Translations under genes and position numbers: made by a program
DNA from: an uncultured Draconibacterium sp.
GTDB lineage: Bacteria; Bacteroidota; Bacteroidia; Bacteroidales; Prolixibacteraceae
Direction: 5' to 3'
NCBI RefSeq assembly: GCF_963677575.1
Contig: NZ_OY782038.1
Location: 4,281,501 to 4,345,500, forward strand
DNA length: 64,000 nucleotides
Part shown: positions 42,364 through 52,280 of the stretch, one piece after another
Numbering within the stretch: the stretch's first letter is position 1
Layout: the number at the start of each line of letters is the position of its first letter
The notes under the pieces: generated by a model
The model's input: only the letters and a program-made list of their open reading frames with translations
The model's database searches: none
What the model was told of the DNA's origin: nothing

Positions 42364-43269
42364 ATGTCTGCTATTTATCACATACCGGTTTTGGCAGCTG
42401 AAAGTATTGAGGGGATGAATCTGCATCCTGGGGTCAGTGTTGTCGATGCTACCTTTGGAGGTGGCGGTCATTCGGCAATGATATTGAATGCACTTGACAG
42501 TGGTGGTCGTTTGTTCGCTTTCGACCAGGATGAAGACGCTGCCGGGAATGCCATAGAGGATGACCGGCTTTTTTTTATTCGTCATAATTTTCGTTACGTC
42601 CGCAATTTTTTGCGCTACTACGATGTGGAGCAAGTGGATGCGGTTTTTGCCGATCTTGGCGTTTCTTCACACGAGTTTGATGAGGCCGACCGCGGTTTTT
42701 CTTTTCGTTTTGATGCGCCGCTTGATATGCGTATGAATCGCGAAGTAGCTCTTGATGCCGCGAAAGTGGTGAATGAGTACGGCGAAGAAAAACTTCAGAT
42801 GATATTTCGGATGTACGGCGAAGTTAAAAATGCACGAAAACTGGTTGCGCAAATCGTAAAAGCCAGAAACGAAGCTCCGATTAAAACCACTACTCGTTTA
42901 AAAGAAATTGCTTCGTTGTGCGCTCCAAAAGCAATCGAGAATAAATATTTAGCACAGGTTTTTCAGGCCTTGCGCATCGAGGTTAACGAAGAAATGGAAG
43001 CCTTACGCGAATTTCTTGCTACTTCGCTTGATATCCTGAAGCCCGGCGGTCGCTTGGTGATTCTTACTTACCACAGTTTGGAAGACCGCCTGTGTAAGAA
43101 CTTTATCAAGGCGGGAAATTTTGAAGGAAAGATTGAGAAGGACTTTTATGGAAATGTGCAGTCGCCTTTTAAAATGATAAACCGAAAAGTGATTGTGGCC
43201 GGAGAAGAGGAGTTGGACGCGAATCCGCGATCGAGAAGTGCAAAACTGAGAATAGCAGAACGAATTTAA
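42364..43269 (+). CDS. rsmH: 16S rRNA (cytosine(1402)-N(4))-methyltransferase RsmH
   Basis: 301 residues, class-I SAM methyltransferase. Motifs: HIPVLAAESIEGMNL, DATFGGGGHSAMIL (SAM binding), FADLGVSSHEFD and VILTYHSLEDRLCKNF. It methylates N4 of C1402 in 16S rRNA, fine-tuning the P site. Conserved member of dcw clusters (old name mraW); ftsL starts 2 nt after its stop. Confidence 0.96.
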   Translation: MSAIYHIPVLAAESIEGMNLHPGVSVVDATFGGGGHSAMILNALDSGGRLFAFDQDEDAAGNAIEDDRLFFIRHNFRYVRNFLRYYDVEQVDAVFADLGVSSHEFDEADRGFSFRFDAPLDMRMNREVALDAAKVVNEYGEEKLQMIFRMYGEVKNARKLVAQIVKARNEAPIKTTTRLKEIASLCAPKAIENKYLAQVFQALRIEVNEEMEALREFLATSLDILKPGGRLVILTYHSLEDRLCKNFIKAGNFEGKIEKDFYGNVQSPFKMINRKVIVAGEEELDANPRSRSAKLRIAERI

Positions 43270-43271
43270 CG

Positions 43272-43622
43272 ATGGCAGAACAAAATAAAAATACAAGAAA
43301 ACGTACCGGGATGAAGTCGTTCATCGGGGGGACGATTCTTACCGATGAGCGGACATTGAAGCAAATGCCGTTTGTGGCATTTCTTGCAGTTTTAGGATTG
43401 TTGTTGATCGCTAACCGAAACTGGTCGGAAAGTACACTGCGCGAGATTGTCGTGTTGCAGGAAGAGCTAGACGAGCTGAGGTCGGAATCGGTAACGCTTT
43501 CTGCCAAGTTGATGGACGCCAGTCGTCCTTCGGAAGTAGCAAAACGAGTTGAAGAGGCAGGAATTGGTTTACAAGAGCCAATGCGCCCTCCGCAAAAAAT
43601 AACGGTTGAAAAAGAAGATTAG
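43272..43622 (+). CDS. ftsL: FtsL-like cell division protein
   Basis: 116 residues: a basic cytoplasmic N-terminus (about 35 residues), one transmembrane helix (FVAFLAVLGLLLIANRNW), and a coiled-coil periplasmic segment (LREIVVLQEELDELRSESVT) with a short end. This is the FtsL plan, though sequence similarity to FtsL is low, as usual; position between rsmH and ftsI makes the call. FtsL joins FtsB/FtsQ to activate the FtsWI synthase. ftsI begins 2 nt later. Confidence 0.85.
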   Translation: MAEQNKNTRKRTGMKSFIGGTILTDERTLKQMPFVAFLAVLGLLLIANRNWSESTLREIVVLQEELDELRSESVTLSAKLMDASRPSEVAKRVEEAGIGLQEPMRPPQKITVEKED

Positions 43623-43624
43623 AA

Positions 43625-45724
43625 GTGGGGATCAGGAAAACCATATTGTCGCGTATTGCAATTGTATACTTCGTGTTGACATTGTTCGGAGTTGTGGTTG
43701 TTTTTAAGCTTGTTTCTGTTCAGCAGATTAAAAATGAGCGTTGGCAGCAAATTGAAAAAAACCTGACTAATAATACGGTAATCATTCCGCCGGTAAGGGG
43801 GACGATTTGTGCCGACGATGGTAGTGTTTTGGCTACATCGGTTCCCGGATATAAAATCCGCATTGATTTGGCAGCTGAAGGAGTAAAAAAGGTATTCGAC
43901 AATGAGGTGGATTCGTTAGCCTGGTATTTGTCGGATTTTTACAAAGATGCTTCAAAACGCGAATATGCAAGACGATTGCGTTCGGCCTATAAAAACCGAA
44001 ATCGTGGTTACCTGCTCACACCTGAAAAAATAGATTACAACCAATTACAGGAATTCAAAAACTTCCCGATTCTGCGCCGCGGACGATTTGGTGGCGGGTT
44101 GATCATCGAGCAGGAGAACAAGCGTCTCAACCCGCTCGGAATTTTAGCTCAACGAACCATTGGGAGTTTAAATAAGGCCAATGCCTTAACGCCGGTTCCG
44201 GTGGGTTACAATGGTTTGGAGCGTTCGTACGAAATGTACTTGCGTGGCGAAAACGGTATCAGTTACAAGCAAAACCTGTCGGGGCGTTGGGTGACTCGTA
44301 CTGAAATTGAGCCACAAAACGGGATGGATATAATTACAACTATCGATGTTAAAATGCAGGATATTGCCGAAAGTGCCTTGTATAAGCAGGCGTTGAAATC
44401 GAATCCTGAATGGGCAACTGCCGTTTTAATGGAAGTGAAAACCGGGGAGATCAAAGCAATTGCGAACCTGGGTAAAACGAAGGACGATTTCTACGAAAAA
44501 GATAATTACGCACTGGGCCACCGTGGATGTTACGAGCCGGGATCAACCTTTAAGCTGGTTTCGTTAATGGTGGCACTGGAAGACGGAGTTGTAGATACCA
44601 GCGATGTGTTCGACACCGGAAACGGTTATTGGGCACAGGAAAATATTACCGACGATCATGCTTGCGGGAAAGTGAATGTGAAACAGATTTTGGAGCAGTC
44701 GTCGAATATCGGAACGGCAAAAGTGATTTTGTCGAAATACACAAACAATCCAAAAGATTACGTTGACCGAATTTATGGATTCGGCATTCAAAAGCCTTTG
44801 GGATTGGAACTGGCAGGAGAAGGACAACCTTATATAAAGTACCCCGGAAATGCCGATTGGTGGGGGACAACAACTTTAGGTCGAATGTCGTACGGTTACG
44901 ATTTGCGTCTTACACCATTGCAAATTCTGAATTTCTATAACGCTGTTGCCAATGATGGTGCAATGGTGAAACCGCGTTTGGTAAAAGAAATTCGAAATAG
45001 CGGGGCTTTGGTAAAAACATTTAAACCTGAGTTGCTAAACCCAATGATCGTGTCGAAAGAGACAATCGGAAAAGCGCAGGCCATGCTCGAAGGTGTTTGT
45101 CAGAACGGAACCGGGCGTGGTGTTCAGGGCGAACATTTTAAAGTGGCTGGGAAAACCGGTACTGCCCGTGTGGCTCGTTCGGATGGCAAAGGTTACGAAT
45201 ACGGAGCTTACTACGCGTCATTTGTGGGGTATTTCCCGGCAGATAATCCGATGTATTCATTGATTGTAACTTTTAAAAAGCCACGAAACTCGATTTATGG
45301 GGCAGCAGTTGCTGGTCCGGTTTTCAAGGAGATCTCCGAAAAAGTATATGCCAGCCAGCTTATGAATGCCACACCGGAAGATGATAAGGGGGAAGGCGAA
45401 GATGTTCCCCAGATAAAAAGTGGACAGCGCGACGATATTCTTCGTTTGGCCGAAGAGCTGGAGCTGAAAAATGTGCGTGGATTGCCCGATTCAAGAATGG
45501 TTTCGCTGAATACACAGGATAGTGCAATTGTACTGGAAGAAAATATAGTGCCGGTAGATGCTGTTCCCGATGTAGTTGGAATGGGTGTCAGTAACGCCAT
45601 TTTTCTGTTGGAAAATGCAGGATTGAAAGTAAGGATAAACGGAATAGGAAAAGTAAAAAAACAATCGTTAAAACCCGGTAGCTCATATCGCCCGGGACAA
45701 ACGGTATATCTCTCATTAAGTTAA
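43625..45724 (+). CDS. ftsI: Penicillin-binding protein FtsI (PBP3-like) with C-terminal PASTA domain
   Basis: 699 residues from a GTG start. One N-terminal transmembrane helix (about 8-30), a pedestal domain, and the transpeptidase domain with all three active-site motifs: S307-T-F-K (Ser nucleophile), S359-S-N and K510-T-G. The end (about 640-699) is a PASTA domain (VPDVVGMGVSNAIFLLENAG), which E. coli FtsI lacks but SpoVD/PBP2x-type enzymes have. It cross-links septal peptidoglycan with FtsW. The first intergenic gap in the cluster (92 nt to the chosen murE ATG) follows. Confidence 0.95.
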   Translation: MGIRKTILSRIAIVYFVLTLFGVVVVFKLVSVQQIKNERWQQIEKNLTNNTVIIPPVRGTICADDGSVLATSVPGYKIRIDLAAEGVKKVFDNEVDSLAWYLSDFYKDASKREYARRLRSAYKNRNRGYLLTPEKIDYNQLQEFKNFPILRRGRFGGGLIIEQENKRLNPLGILAQRTIGSLNKANALTPVPVGYNGLERSYEMYLRGENGISYKQNLSGRWVTRTEIEPQNGMDIITTIDVKMQDIAESALYKQALKSNPEWATAVLMEVKTGEIKAIANLGKTKDDFYEKDNYALGHRGCYEPGSTFKLVSLMVALEDGVVDTSDVFDTGNGYWAQENITDDHACGKVNVKQILEQSSNIGTAKVILSKYTNNPKDYVDRIYGFGIQKPLGLELAGEGQPYIKYPGNADWWGTTTLGRMSYGYDLRLTPLQILNFYNAVANDGAMVKPRLVKEIRNSGALVKTFKPELLNPMIVSKETIGKAQAMLEGVCQNGTGRGVQGEHFKVAGKTGTARVARSDGKGYEYGAYYASFVGYFPADNPMYSLIVTFKKPRNSIYGAAVAGPVFKEISEKVYASQLMNATPEDDKGEGEDVPQIKSGQRDDILRLAEELELKNVRGLPDSRMVSLNTQDSAIVLEENIVPVDAVPDVVGMGVSNAIFLLENAGLKVRINGIGKVKKQSLKPGSSYRPGQTVYLSLS

Positions 45725-45816
45725 GATGAAACGAGCATGCACTAAATATCATTTACAAGAGGGACTTGATAAGCGAGTTACATCGAATGCCTTTGAGAGT
45801 TAACAATTATGATGAG

Positions 45817-47274
45817 ATGAAACTAGAGAAGTTATTGGAACATATAGGGATTGTTGATTGCATTGGTGAAACCGATATTGAGGTTACCGGAATTCAATTC
45901 GACTCAAGGAAAATCAACCCGGATAATTTATTTGTGGCGCAAAAAGGTGTTTCTGTTGACGGGCATCGTTTTATTGATATTGCCATAGAAAAAGGTGCAA
46001 CAACGATTGTTTGTGAAGATCTTCCTGAAGAAACAAAAGCTGCAGTTACTTATGTGCAGGTGGAAGATTCCAATAAAGTTTTGGGTGAAATTGCTGCTGC
46101 TTTTTATGGTTCGCCATCATCAAAAATGAAAGTGGTTGGTGTTACCGGAACTAACGGGAAAACCAGTATTGCCAGTTTGTTGCACAAACTTTTCAGAATG
46201 CAGGGCTACAATGTTGGTCTGCTTTCCACAATTTCTTACAAAATAAACGAGAAAGAAGAGGTTGCCTCGCATACCACACCTGATGCGCTAAAGATTCAGC
46301 AGCTAATGGCCGAAATGGTGGAAGCAGGTTGCGAGCATTGTTTTATGGAAGTGAGTTCGCATGCCATTCATCAGCAACGTATTGCAGGCATTCAGTTTGC
46401 CGGCGGTATTTTTACAAATATCACGCACGATCACCTCGATTATCACAAAACTTTTACAGAATACATAAAAGCCAAGAAGGCCTTTTTCGACGGTTTGCCA
46501 AAAGATGCTTTTGCTTTGGTTAATGCCGACGATAAAAACGGTTTGGTGATGCTGCAAAATACAAAAGCCCGAAAACTTACATATTCCAACCGCACGATGG
46601 CCGATTATCGCTGCAAAGTGATGGAAAGTCATTTTGATGGAATGCTTTTGAATGTGGATGGCCAGGAAATCTGGACACGATTTGTTGGGCTCTTCAATGC
46701 GTCAAACTTATTGGCAGTTTATGCTACCGCGGTAGAGTTGGAGCAGGACAAAGGCGAGGTGCTTACCATTATCAGCAATTTACAATCAGTGCAAGGACGT
46801 TTCGAAACAATCCGGAGCGAAGATGGGAAATACGCCATAGTTGATTATGCGCACACGCCCGATGCACTAAAAAATGTGTTGGCTGCAATTTCAGAAATCA
46901 GAACAAGAAATGAGCAGGTGATAACTGTGGTTGGTGCCGGTGGTGACCGCGATAAAACAAAACGCCCCGAGATGGCACTGGAAGCATTAGTTGCCAGCGA
47001 CAAAGTAATTCTGACTTCGGATAATCCACGAAGTGAAGATCCTGAAGCTATTATAAAAGATATGGAAGCCGGTGTTGAGCCGCAATATAAAAATAAAGTG
47101 GTGTCGATTGTAAGTCGTCGCGATGCGATTAAAACAGCGGTGATGTTGGCACAGCCCGGCGATATTATTCTCATTGCCGGGAAAGGGCACGAAGACTATC
47201 AGGAAGTAAATGGTGTGAAACATCATTTTGACGACAGGGAAGAAGTAAAGAACTGTTTTGGACTAAAAAATTAA
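45817..47274 (+). CDS. murE: UDP-N-acetylmuramoyl-L-alanyl-D-glutamate--2,6-diaminopimelate ligase
   Basis: 485 residues from the ATG at 45817 (MKLEKLLEHIG); a frame extension to a TTG at 45766 is not needed. Mur ligase layout: N-terminal UDP-binding domain, ATP loop GTNGKTSIASLL in the centre, C-terminal domain with SDNPRSEDPEAI. The DNPR motif marks the meso-diaminopimelate enzymes, so the peptidoglycan is of the DAP type. Adds DAP to UDP-MurNAc-Ala-Glu in the cytoplasm. Confidence 0.95.
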   Translation: MKLEKLLEHIGIVDCIGETDIEVTGIQFDSRKINPDNLFVAQKGVSVDGHRFIDIAIEKGATTIVCEDLPEETKAAVTYVQVEDSNKVLGEIAAAFYGSPSSKMKVVGVTGTNGKTSIASLLHKLFRMQGYNVGLLSTISYKINEKEEVASHTTPDALKIQQLMAEMVEAGCEHCFMEVSSHAIHQQRIAGIQFAGGIFTNITHDHLDYHKTFTEYIKAKKAFFDGLPKDAFALVNADDKNGLVMLQNTKARKLTYSNRTMADYRCKVMESHFDGMLLNVDGQEIWTRFVGLFNASNLLAVYATAVELEQDKGEVLTIISNLQSVQGRFETIRSEDGKYAIVDYAHTPDALKNVLAAISEIRTRNEQVITVVGAGGDRDKTKRPEMALEALVASDKVILTSDNPRSEDPEAIIKDMEAGVEPQYKNKVVSIVSRRDAIKTAVMLAQPGDIILIAGKGHEDYQEVNGVKHHFDDREEVKNCFGLKN

Positions 47275-47283
47275 AAACAAGAT

Positions 47284-48534
47284 ATGTTTTATTGGCTATA
47301 CGAACTTTTGGCAGAATACGATATTCCGGGACTTGGAATGCTTCCGGGTATTTCGTTTCGATCGGCAGCAGCAATAATCCTTTCGTTGTTCATTACAACG
47401 TTTTTTGGAAAAAAGCTGATCCGCATTTTGCAACGTAAGCAAATAGGTGACGAAGTGCGTGATCTTGGTCTTGAAGGTCAAATGCAAAAACAAGAAACGC
47501 CAACAATGGGCGGAATTATTATTTTGTTGGGGATTATTATTCCGACATTACTTTTTGCCCGCCTCGATAATATCTACATTCTTTTAATGCTGATTACTAC
47601 CGTTTTTTTGGGGCTGATTGGTTTTATCGACGATTATATCAAGGTTTTCAAAAAGAATAAAGAAGGGCTGGCCGGTAAATTTAAAATATTGGGGCAGGTA
47701 AGTTTAGGGCTCATTGTTGCCGCTACACTCTTTATCAGTGAGGATGTAAAAGTTCGTGAGCACGTAAGCGACGAGAATGGTGCATTTTTAACTGAAGAAG
47801 TGATTGATCCGGCAACTGGCGAAACAATTGATCAATTTGTAATGGAAGATGTGAAATCGACCAAAACCACCATCCCGTTTGTTAAAAAGAACGAATTTGA
47901 TTATGCCTGGCTGGTAGCCTTTGCCGGCGATGCCGCCGGTTGGTTAAAATGGCTGGTTTATGCAATCGCAATCATTTTGATTATTACTGCTGTATCGAAT
48001 GCAGCAAACCTTACTGATGGAATTGATGGGCTGGCAACCGGAACGTCGGCAATTAGCGGTGCTACACTGGGAATTCTGGCCTACGTAAGCGGTAACGTAA
48101 TTTACGCCGATTACCTGAATATCATGTATATTCCGAACATTGGTGAACTGACTGTATTTATTGCTGCATTTATCGGTGCCACTGTTGGATTTCTATGGTA
48201 CAACTCTTTCCCTGCCCAGGTTTTTATGGGCGATACCGGAAGCCTCGCACTTGGTGGAATTCTGGCAGTTTTTGCTGTTATCATTCGCAAAGAGATTTTG
48301 ATTCCACTGTTGTGTGGAATTTTCCTGGTAGAAAACCTGTCGGTGATTATTCAGGTGTTCTGGTTTAAATATACCAAACGTAAATATGGCGAAGGACGCA
48401 GGGTGCTTCTAATGAGCCCGATTCACCACCATTTTCAGAAAAAAGGGTTTCCCGAACCAAAGATTGTAACACGTTTCTGGATTATTGGAATTATTCTGTC
48501 CGTAATAACAATCGCAACATTAAAAATGAGATAG
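47284..48534 (+). CDS. mraY: Phospho-N-acetylmuramoyl-pentapeptide-transferase (MraY)
   Basis: 416 residues, about ten transmembrane helices. Catalytic and binding motifs: ETPTMGGIIIL (71-81), the DDY motif in LIGFIDDYIK (D116-D117), NLTDGIDGLATG (242-253) and MGDTGSLALGG near 320. Residues about 152-205 form a hydrophilic insertion (VREHVSDENG..., ending before FDYAWL) that E. coli MraY (360 aa) does not have. MraY makes lipid I from UDP-MurNAc-pentapeptide and undecaprenyl phosphate at the inner membrane. murD follows after 1 nt. Confidence 0.96.
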   Translation: MFYWLYELLAEYDIPGLGMLPGISFRSAAAIILSLFITTFFGKKLIRILQRKQIGDEVRDLGLEGQMQKQETPTMGGIIILLGIIIPTLLFARLDNIYILLMLITTVFLGLIGFIDDYIKVFKKNKEGLAGKFKILGQVSLGLIVAATLFISEDVKVREHVSDENGAFLTEEVIDPATGETIDQFVMEDVKSTKTTIPFVKKNEFDYAWLVAFAGDAAGWLKWLVYAIAIILIITAVSNAANLTDGIDGLATGTSAISGATLGILAYVSGNVIYADYLNIMYIPNIGELTVFIAAFIGATVGFLWYNSFPAQVFMGDTGSLALGGILAVFAVIIRKEILIPLLCGIFLVENLSVIIQVFWFKYTKRKYGEGRRVLLMSPIHHHFQKKGFPEPKIVTRFWIIGIILSVITIATLKMR

Positions 48535-48535
48535 C

Positions 48536-49873
48536 GTGAAAGGATTGGTAGCCATATTAGGAGCAGGCGAAAGCGGGGTTGGGGCAGCCATTCTTGCACA
48601 GAAAAGGGGATACGATGTATTTGTGTCCGACCTTGGAAAAATCAAGGAGAAATATAAAGACGTTCTTTTAAATTATAAAATTGATTTTGAAGAAGGACAT
48701 CACTCGGAGGCCAAAATTATGAGTGCCGAACTGGTCGTGAAAAGTCCTGGAATTCCTGAAACTGCACCGTTGGTTAAAAAGCTAAAAGAACAAGGCACTC
48801 CGGTAATATCAGAGATTGAATTTGGCGGCCTTTTTTCGTCGGCTAAAACCATTTGTATTACCGGAAGTAACGGCAAAACTACTACCACATTGCTGACTTA
48901 TCATATTCTGCAGAAAGCAGGAATGAATGTTGGCTTGGCCGGAAACGTTGGAAAAAGTTTTGCGTGGCAGGTGGCCGAAGAAAATTTTGATGTATACGTG
49001 ATCGAGCTAAGTAGTTTTCAGTTAGACGGAATGTACGAATTCAAAGCAGATGTAGCAGTAATAATGAATATCACACCCGATCATCTCGATCGTTATGGCT
49101 ACGATATGCAAAACTACACCGATTCAAAGTTCAGGATTCTTCAAAATCAAACAGCAAGTGACTACTTCGTTTATTGTGCCGACGACGAAGTGATTCAAAA
49201 AGAAATACAAAAAAGAGAGATAAAATCTGTTCAACTTCCTTTTGGGTTGGGAGAGGCTGCCGGGCCAGGAGCAGGTGTGAGAGACAATCGGATAATTATC
49301 AACTTAAATCAAAATCAATTCAGCATGTCGATACTGGATTTATCACTACAGGGGAAACACAATACCTACAACAGCATGGCCGCAGGCATTGCAAGCATGG
49401 TATTAAAAATCAGGGATGAACAATTGAGAGAAAGCCTTTCCGACTTTACAGGTGTGGAGCATCGTTTAGAGCGCTTTCTTAAGGTTCATGGCATCGAGTT
49501 TATCAACGACTCGAAAGCAACGAACGTTAATTCATCGTGGTATGCGTTGGAAAGTGTTCACAAACCGGTGATCTGGATTGCCGGGGGAGTGGACAAAGGC
49601 AACGATTACTCTATGTTGCAGGGGCTGGTAACCAACAAGGTGAAAGCCATTGTTTGCCTCGGAAAAAACAATGCCAAGCTGCACGAAGCTTTTGGCGATT
49701 GTGTGGCCGACATTGTGGATGCATCAAGCATGGAAGAAGCGGTAAAAGCTGCTTACTACCTGGCCAGAAACGGCGACACCGTGCTGTTATCGCCGGCGTG
49801 TGCAAGTTTCGATTTATTTGAGAATTACGAAGACAGAGGAAATCAATTTAAAAAAGAAGTAAGGAATTTGTAA
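48536..49873 (+). CDS. murD: UDP-N-acetylmuramoylalanine--D-glutamate ligase
   Basis: 445 residues from a GTG start 1 nt after the mraY stop. ATP loop ITGSNGKTTTTLL at about 112, ELSSFQLDGMYEF, NITPDHLDRYG and HRLERFLKVHGIEFINDSKAT are all typical MurD segments. Adds D-Glu to UDP-MurNAc-L-Ala. The stop codon overlaps the ftsW ATG by one base (TAATG), indicating translational coupling. Confidence 0.95.
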   Translation: MKGLVAILGAGESGVGAAILAQKRGYDVFVSDLGKIKEKYKDVLLNYKIDFEEGHHSEAKIMSAELVVKSPGIPETAPLVKKLKEQGTPVISEIEFGGLFSSAKTICITGSNGKTTTTLLTYHILQKAGMNVGLAGNVGKSFAWQVAEENFDVYVIELSSFQLDGMYEFKADVAVIMNITPDHLDRYGYDMQNYTDSKFRILQNQTASDYFVYCADDEVIQKEIQKREIKSVQLPFGLGEAAGPGAGVRDNRIIINLNQNQFSMSILDLSLQGKHNTYNSMAAGIASMVLKIRDEQLRESLSDFTGVEHRLERFLKVHGIEFINDSKATNVNSSWYALESVHKPVIWIAGGVDKGNDYSMLQGLVTNKVKAIVCLGKNNAKLHEAFGDCVADIVDASSMEEAVKAAYYLARNGDTVLLSPACASFDLFENYEDRGNQFKKEVRNL

Positions 49874-51102
49874 TGCAACATTCCATTCTGAAATTATTTA
49901 AGGGCGACCGCGTGCTTTGGATGGTGCTGATGCTTTTATCGGTGTTGTCGCTGCTTATTGTGTATAGTTCAACGGGGGCATTGGCCTACCGTGTGGCACA
50001 CGGAAACACTTTGAAGTACCTGTTTCGTCAGGTCGTATTCTTGGGTACGGGAATTGGGGTAATTCTGCTGATGGTAAATGTGTTGCCTATAAAACTTTAT
50101 TCGAAACTGGCATGGTGGGCTTTACTGGCTAGCATCGGATTTTTACTTTTTTCCATTGTGATGCGCGGAACATCGTTTGTTTCTTCCAGCGGACGTACGC
50201 TTAATTTCTGGGGAGCAACTTTTCAACCGGCCGAAATGGCCAAGATTTCGCTGGTATTATTCTCGGCTAAAATTTTAGGAAAACGCCAAAAAACAAAAGG
50301 CGATTTGTGGGAAGCATTTAAGAAGATTATTTTCTATACAGGTATTGTCTGTGGTTTGATTTTTATATCCGATTTCTCAACCTCGGCTTTGCTTTTCGCA
50401 ACGATTATGACCATGATGTTTTGCGGCCGAATTCCCTTGAAATATTTGTTTTCGGTAGTAGGTGCCGGAATTGCATTTGTCGTAGGAATATATTTTACTG
50501 CCGATCATTTGCCCGAAAGTTTAGGTCGTGTTCATACCATGAAAGGACGGATCGAGCGGTTTATTGATCCTCCTCCACCTGAAGCTTCGCAGGGAATTAC
50601 GCAGGCCGACTATGCAAAGCTGGCCATTTATTCCGGAGGGATTTTAGGAAAAGGACCCGGCCACTCAGATGTGAGTAATTATATGGCTGCGGCATACAAC
50701 GATTTTATTTTTGCCATAATCGTTGAAGAATATGGTTTGTTAGGTGGTATTGCTGTAATCATGCTTTTCCTGATTTTCTTTTTCAGGGGAGTGGTGATTG
50801 TCAGGCGGGCCACCCGAACGTTCCCGGCATTTATGGTTATTGGATTAACATTGGTGTTGGTCTTTCAGGCCATGATAAATATAGGTGTTTCAAGTGGTGC
50901 GTTGCCGGTTACAGGTCAGCCACTGCCCTGGATCAGTCTGGGAGGAACATCGCTGTTGTTTACCTCGCTGGCATTTGGATTGATCCTCAGTGTGAGTCAC
51001 CAAAATCAGCAGAACAAAGAAGTTGAGGAGCAACCGATTATGATTAAAGCTCCTGATGAAGATTACGAAATAGAAAATGAACAGTCAAGGACTGAACAAT
51101 AA
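49873..51102 (+). CDS. ftsW: Septal peptidoglycan glycosyltransferase FtsW (SEDS family)
   Basis: 409 residues with about ten transmembrane helices. SEDS motifs visible: FQPAEMAKISLVLF (conserved AE-K stretch), the extracytoplasmic loop RIERFIDPPPPEASQ with YAKLAIYSGG after it, and GALPVTGQPLPWISLGGTSLL near the C-terminus. FtsW polymerises lipid II into glycan at the septum with FtsI. The Pro run in the large loop is normal for this protein. A 70-nt gap separates it from murG, one of only two breaks of this size in the cluster. Confidence 0.95.
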   Translation: MQHSILKLFKGDRVLWMVLMLLSVLSLLIVYSSTGALAYRVAHGNTLKYLFRQVVFLGTGIGVILLMVNVLPIKLYSKLAWWALLASIGFLLFSIVMRGTSFVSSSGRTLNFWGATFQPAEMAKISLVLFSAKILGKRQKTKGDLWEAFKKIIFYTGIVCGLIFISDFSTSALLFATIMTMMFCGRIPLKYLFSVVGAGIAFVVGIYFTADHLPESLGRVHTMKGRIERFIDPPPPEASQGITQADYAKLAIYSGGILGKGPGHSDVSNYMAAAYNDFIFAIIVEEYGLLGGIAVIMLFLIFFFRGVVIVRRATRTFPAFMVIGLTLVLVFQAMINIGVSSGALPVTGQPLPWISLGGTSLLFTSLAFGLILSVSHQNQQNKEVEEQPIMIKAPDEDYEIENEQSRTEQ

Positions 51103-51172
51103 ATTGAGGAACATCGGAGAATAACTGAATTTTTATCTCACCCAAAAGCGGGGAATATAAAAGTTGCGATAG

Positions 51173-52279
51173 ATGAATAATAAGATAAATAGAGTCATAA
51201 TTAGCGGAGGCGGTACCGGGGGACATATTTTCCCGGCGCTTGCGATTGCCAACGAAATTAAAAAGCGCAATCCTGACGCTGACATTTTATTTGTTGGTGC
51301 CGAAGACCGGATGGAAATGGAGAAAGTGCCTGCCGCCGGATATAAAATTATTGGCTTGCCTGTGATGGGATTTCCGCGGAAGCCCAGTATGAAAATGATT
51401 ACGTTCTTTAAAAAGCTGCGCCAAAGTGCGAAGTTGGCTAAAAAGATTGTGGCCGATTTTAATCCTGAAGTAGCAATTGGAGTTGGCGGTTATGCCAGCG
51501 GTCCGCTATTACGTGCGGCTGCAAAAAATAAGGTTCCTTGTTTAATTCAGGAGCAAAATTCATATGCGGGAATTACCAATAAACTTTTGAGTAAAAAAGT
51601 GAATTCCATTTGTGTGGCTTACGATAAAATGGAACGCTTTTTTCCGGCCGATAAACTGATTTTCACAGGAAATCCGGTACGCGAAAATTTGACCGAAAAA
51701 CAAAATAGAAAAGAAGCTTTTGAGTTTTTTAATGTAAACGAATCAGATAAAATTATATTGATTGTTGGTGGTAGTCTTGGCGCACGTTCTGTAAACCAGG
51801 CTGTGCTTAAAAATATTAAAGAAATTGCAGCTTCAGGTGTTCAGGTGATCTGGCAAACTGGTGCATATTATTACGATAAAATTCAGGAAGATCTAAAAGA
51901 AACAAAACCGAAAAACCTGCAGATCCATAAGTTTATAACACGCATGGATCTGGCATACGAAGTCGCCGATTTGGTGATTTCGAGAGCGGGAGCAGGAACA
52001 ATCTCGGAATTGTGTCTGGTAGGAAAAGCTTCGGTACTGGTGCCGTCGCCAAATGTTTCGGAAGACCATCAAACCAAAAACGCGATGGCATTAGTAGAAC
52101 AGGATGCTGCTTTAATGGTACGCGATGATGAGATCAACGAGAAATTATTTCCGCTGGCATTTGAGGTGGTAAAAGACGAAACGCGTTGCAGTGCTTTGGC
52201 TGCAAAAAGTAAAGAACTGGCGAAACCTGAGGCTACCAAACAAATAGTTGATGAAGTAGAAAAATTAGTGAGACAATAG
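51173..52279 (+). CDS. murG: UDP-GlcNAc:lipid I N-acetylglucosaminyltransferase MurG
   Basis: 368 residues, GT-B fold. N-terminal glycine loop GGGTGGHIFPALAIA, then GVGGYASGPLLRAA, GSLGARSVNQAVL and, in the donor-binding domain, SRAGAGTISELCLVGKASVLVP. Converts lipid I to lipid II at the inner face of the membrane. murC begins 1 nt downstream. Confidence 0.96.
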   Translation: MNNKINRVIISGGGTGGHIFPALAIANEIKKRNPDADILFVGAEDRMEMEKVPAAGYKIIGLPVMGFPRKPSMKMITFFKKLRQSAKLAKKIVADFNPEVAIGVGGYASGPLLRAAAKNKVPCLIQEQNSYAGITNKLLSKKVNSICVAYDKMERFFPADKLIFTGNPVRENLTEKQNRKEAFEFFNVNESDKIILIVGGSLGARSVNQAVLKNIKEIAASGVQVIWQTGAYYYDKIQEDLKETKPKNLQIHKFITRMDLAYEVADLVISRAGAGTISELCLVGKASVLVPSPNVSEDHQTKNAMALVEQDAALMVRDDEINEKLFPLAFEVVKDETRCSALAAKSKELAKPEATKQIVDEVEKLVRQ

Positions 52280-52280
52280 A

